A stretch of DNA of 7,603 nucleotides, taken from NCBI GenBank assembly GCA_910586515.1, contig CAJUGL010000019.1:19058-26660 (forward strand), given 5' to 3'. The notes beneath the pieces are model-generated. The model was not told where the DNA came from. It did not search any database and was given only the letters and a program-made list of their open reading frames with translations. Position numbers and translations under genes: made by a program. Origin of the DNA: an uncultured Acetatifactor sp. Its GTDB lineage: Bacteria > Bacillota > Clostridia > Lachnospirales > Lachnospiraceae. Each line of letters opens with the position of its first letter. Position 1 is the stretch's first letter. Below are positions 5,804-7,603 of the stretch, one piece after another.

Positions 5804-7444
5804 ATGGAATATAATAACGAAATAAACAGATACAAGTGGTGGAAAACAGCGGTAATTTATCAGATTTATCCCCGCAGCTTTGCGGACAGCAACGGGGACG
5901 GCATAGGGGATCTGCAGGGAATTATTTCCAGATTGGACTATCTGGAAAATCTGGGCATAGACGCGATCTGGCTTTCCCCGGTGTGCCGTTCGCCCCAGGA
6001 TGACAACGGCTATGACATCTCCGATTACCAGGATATCGATCCTATGTTCGGCACCCTGGAGGATATGGAGGAATTGATTTCAGAAGCAGGAAAGCGGCGT
6101 ATCCGCATCATCATGGATCTGGTGCTGAACCATTCCTCGGATGAGCATTTCTGGTTCAGGGAAGCGAGAAAGAGCCGGGAAAATCCCTATCATGATTACT
6201 ATGTCTGGAGGGACGGCGCAGAGGGCGAACTTCCCAATGACATGAGGGCAGTATTCGGAGGGCCTGCCTGGGAATGGGTGCCGGAGGTTGGACAGTATTA
6301 CTTCCATCAGTTTTCCGTAAAGCAGCCGGATTTAAACTGGGAGAACCCCAGGCTGCGCAGGGAGATCTATGACATGATCAACTGGTGGATTGAAAAGGGT
6401 GTGGGCGGTTTCCGCCTGGATGTGATTGATCAGATTGCCAAGGATCCGGATCGGAAGATCACCAACAACGGCCCCAGGCTTCATGAGTTTCTGCGGGAAT
6501 TAAGCAGGGAGACTTTTCAGAAGGCAGACCTGGTCACTGTGGGAGAGGCCTGGGGAGCCACAACGGAACTGGCGAAGCTGTACAGTAATCCGGACAACAG
6601 TGAACTGTCTATGGTATTTCAGTTTGAGCATATCTGTCTGGATCAGATACCGGGAAAGGAAAAATGGGATCTGGCGCCCCTTCCTTTTCTGAAGCTGAAG
6701 GAAGTCTTTGGGCGTTGGCAGAAGGAGCTGTACGGGAAGGGGTGGAACAGCCTGTTCTGGAATAACCATGATCTGCCCAGGATTGTGTCCCGGTGGGGAA
6801 ACGACGGAGAGTATCGGGTGGAATCTGCGAAAATGCTTGCCATTCTTCTGCACGGCATGCAGGGGACTCCCTATATTTATCAGGGCGAGGAACTGGGGAT
6901 GACCAATGTGCGGTATGCGTTGGAGGAATATCGGGATATAGAGACGCTGAACCTGTATAAAGAGCGCCTGGAAAAAGGATATTCCCAAGAGGAGATTATG
7001 GAGTCCCTTTATGCCAAAAGCCGTGATAACGCAAGAACACCCATGCAGTGGAATGACGGGGAAAATGCGGGATTTACGGAGGGCTCGCCCTGGATTCGGG
7101 TAAACCCCAATTATCGGGAGATCAATGCGGCCAGTCAGATGACAGACGGCGAGTCCGTCTTCGGATGCTATCAGAGACTGATCCGTCTTCGGAAGGAATA
7201 TTCTGTATTTGCAGACGGAGAGTTTAAGATGCTCCTGGAGGATGACGAGGATATTTTCGCTTATACCAGGACAGAAGCGTTTTCCCGGCTTCTGGTGGTC
7301 TGCAATTTCCATGACAGGGAGGTAAAGGTTTCTCTGAAGGAGCTTGATGATCCGGGAAAACTTCTTATCGCTAATTATCAGGAGGCGGAGCAGCCGACGG
7401 TTCTGCGTGCCTATGAGGCAAGAATGTACTGGAAGGAAAGGTAA
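5804..7444 (+). CDS. GH13 alpha-glucosidase, oligo-1,6-glucosidase (MalL/DexB) type
   Basis: This 546-residue cytoplasmic enzyme lacks a signal peptide and has the usual length for oligo-1,6-glucosidases. The ATG at 5804 follows AAGGGAG (5788-5794) and lies 1 nt after the previous stop; the upstream in-frame ATG at 5618 would run deep into the STM4011 gene. GH13 signatures: WWKTAVIYQIYPRSF (12-26); a Ca2+-type loop DSNGDGIGD (28-36); region I DLVLNH (105-110); region V QPDLN (174-178); region II GFRLDV with nucleophile D206; region III VGEAW with acid/base E248; region IV NNHD with D323. V207 directly after the nucleophile is the residue type associated with alpha-1,6 preference (isomaltose, panose, isomalto-oligosaccharides, dextran ends), whereas Thr there favours alpha-1,4 bonds. 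It probably hydrolyses imported oligosaccharides from the non-reducing end. No transporter or sugar regulator is seen next to it; instead it is the last gene of the STM4015-4011 operon, which is unexpected. Confidence 0.95.
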   Translation: MEYNNEINRYKWWKTAVIYQIYPRSFADSNGDGIGDLQGIISRLDYLENLGIDAIWLSPVCRSPQDDNGYDISDYQDIDPMFGTLEDMEELISEAGKRRIRIIMDLVLNHSSDEHFWFREARKSRENPYHDYYVWRDGAEGELPNDMRAVFGGPAWEWVPEVGQYYFHQFSVKQPDLNWENPRLRREIYDMINWWIEKGVGGFRLDVIDQIAKDPDRKITNNGPRLHEFLRELSRETFQKADLVTVGEAWGATTELAKLYSNPDNSELSMVFQFEHICLDQIPGKEKWDLAPLPFLKLKEVFGRWQKELYGKGWNSLFWNNHDLPRIVSRWGNDGEYRVESAKMLAILLHGMQGTPYIYQGEELGMTNVRYALEEYRDIETLNLYKERLEKGYSQEEIMESLYAKSRDNARTPMQWNDGENAGFTEGSPWIRVNPNYREINAASQMTDGESVFGCYQRLIRLRKEYSVFADGEFKMLLEDDEDIFAYTRTEAFSRLLVVCNFHDREVKVSLKELDDPGKLLIANYQEAEQPTVLRAYEARMYWKER

Positions 7445-7472
7445 CTCCCGATCTGCCTCTGTTATTTATGGT

Positions 7473-7543
7473 CAGGGCTTTGCCTGTCCAACTGCTGTGA
7501 ACGGAGTGAACCGTAATGCGGCGGACGGCAAGCCCTGTTTTTT
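7473..7543 (+). terminator. Rho-independent terminator of the operon
   Basis: A long stem pairs 7473-7489 (CAGGGCTT-T-GCC-T-GTCC) with 7523-7537 (GGACGGCAAGCCCTG). Fifteen base pairs form with two single-base bulges, followed by six T (7538-7543). The 33-nt loop holds a second small hairpin, ACGG/CCGT (7501-7504 with 7511-7514), so the structure is nested. It lies 28 nt after the glucosidase stop. On the opposite strand the stem is not followed by a U-run, so it mainly serves plus-strand transcription. Confidence 0.85.
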
Positions 7544-7549
7544 CATCAA

Positions 7550-7603
7550 TTAATTTCCCTGCATGCGCCGAATCTTATCCTGAAGTTCTGCGATAAGGGA
7601 GTC
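7550..7603 (-). CDS. C-terminal fragment of a convergent gene (cut by the window edge)
   Basis: Reading the minus strand from the window edge gives 17 codons, ending IAELQDKIRRMQGN and the stop TAA (7550-7552). The hydrophobic/charged spacing looks like an amphipathic or coiled-coil C-terminal helix. The gene would converge on the glucosidase and end just past the terminator. The fragment is too short to name a family, and a chance open frame of this length cannot be ruled out. Confidence 0.45.
   Translation of the reverse strand, partial: DSLIAELQDKIRRMQGN

Noticed and set aside
6500..7312. Minus-strand open frame (270 codons) opposite the glucosidase
   Set aside because: It lies fully within a well-supported GH13 gene, has a composition typical of an antisense frame, and shows no motif.

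Overview
The window looks like chromosomal DNA of a Gram-positive gut anaerobe, most likely a Lachnospiraceae-type clostridium. This rests on moderate G+C, frequent AGG/AGA and CGG arginine codons, strong AAGGAG-type ribosome binding sites, tightly packed genes and the protein repertoire. No rRNA or marker gene is present, so the taxonomy is inference.

Layout: (1) Positions 1-299 hold the 3' end of a protein built from 26-residue repeats, arranged as a 52-residue (156-bp) super-repeat that is almost identical at the DNA level. (2) Positions 300-472 are intergenic, with a good sigma-A-type promoter (TTTACG-17-TAAAAT) and a purine-rich leader of about 95 nt. (3) Positions 473-5802 hold five same-strand genes that I recognise as the uncharacterised STM4015-STM4014-STM4013-STM4012-STM4011 cassette, named after Salmonella Typhimurium loci. 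They encode a leucine-rich-repeat-like protein, an ATP-grasp-like protein, an alkaline-phosphatase-superfamily hydrolase, a HemW-like radical SAM protein and a second radical SAM protein with a C-terminal cysteine cluster. (4) Positions 5804-7444 hold a GH13 alpha-glucosidase (oligo-1,6-glucosidase type), which starts 1 nt after the last cassette gene. (5) A rho-independent terminator lies at 7473-7543. (6) A fragment of a convergent minus-strand gene runs to the window edge.

The promoter, the ATGA overlap (4015/4014), the 8-nt overlap (4012/4011), the 1-nt gap (4011/glucosidase) and the single strong terminator suggest one transcript from about 380 to about 7543. The five cassette proteins probably form one modification or biosynthesis pathway: two radical SAM enzymes, a possible ATP-dependent ligase, a metal-dependent hydrolase and a protein-binding scaffold. 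The chemistry and substrate are unknown to me. No small precursor peptide gene is visible in the gaps, so either the LRR protein, another cellular molecule or a small metabolite could be the substrate. The coupled glucosidase raises the possibility of a glucoside or glycan link, or it may simply be a passenger in the operon.
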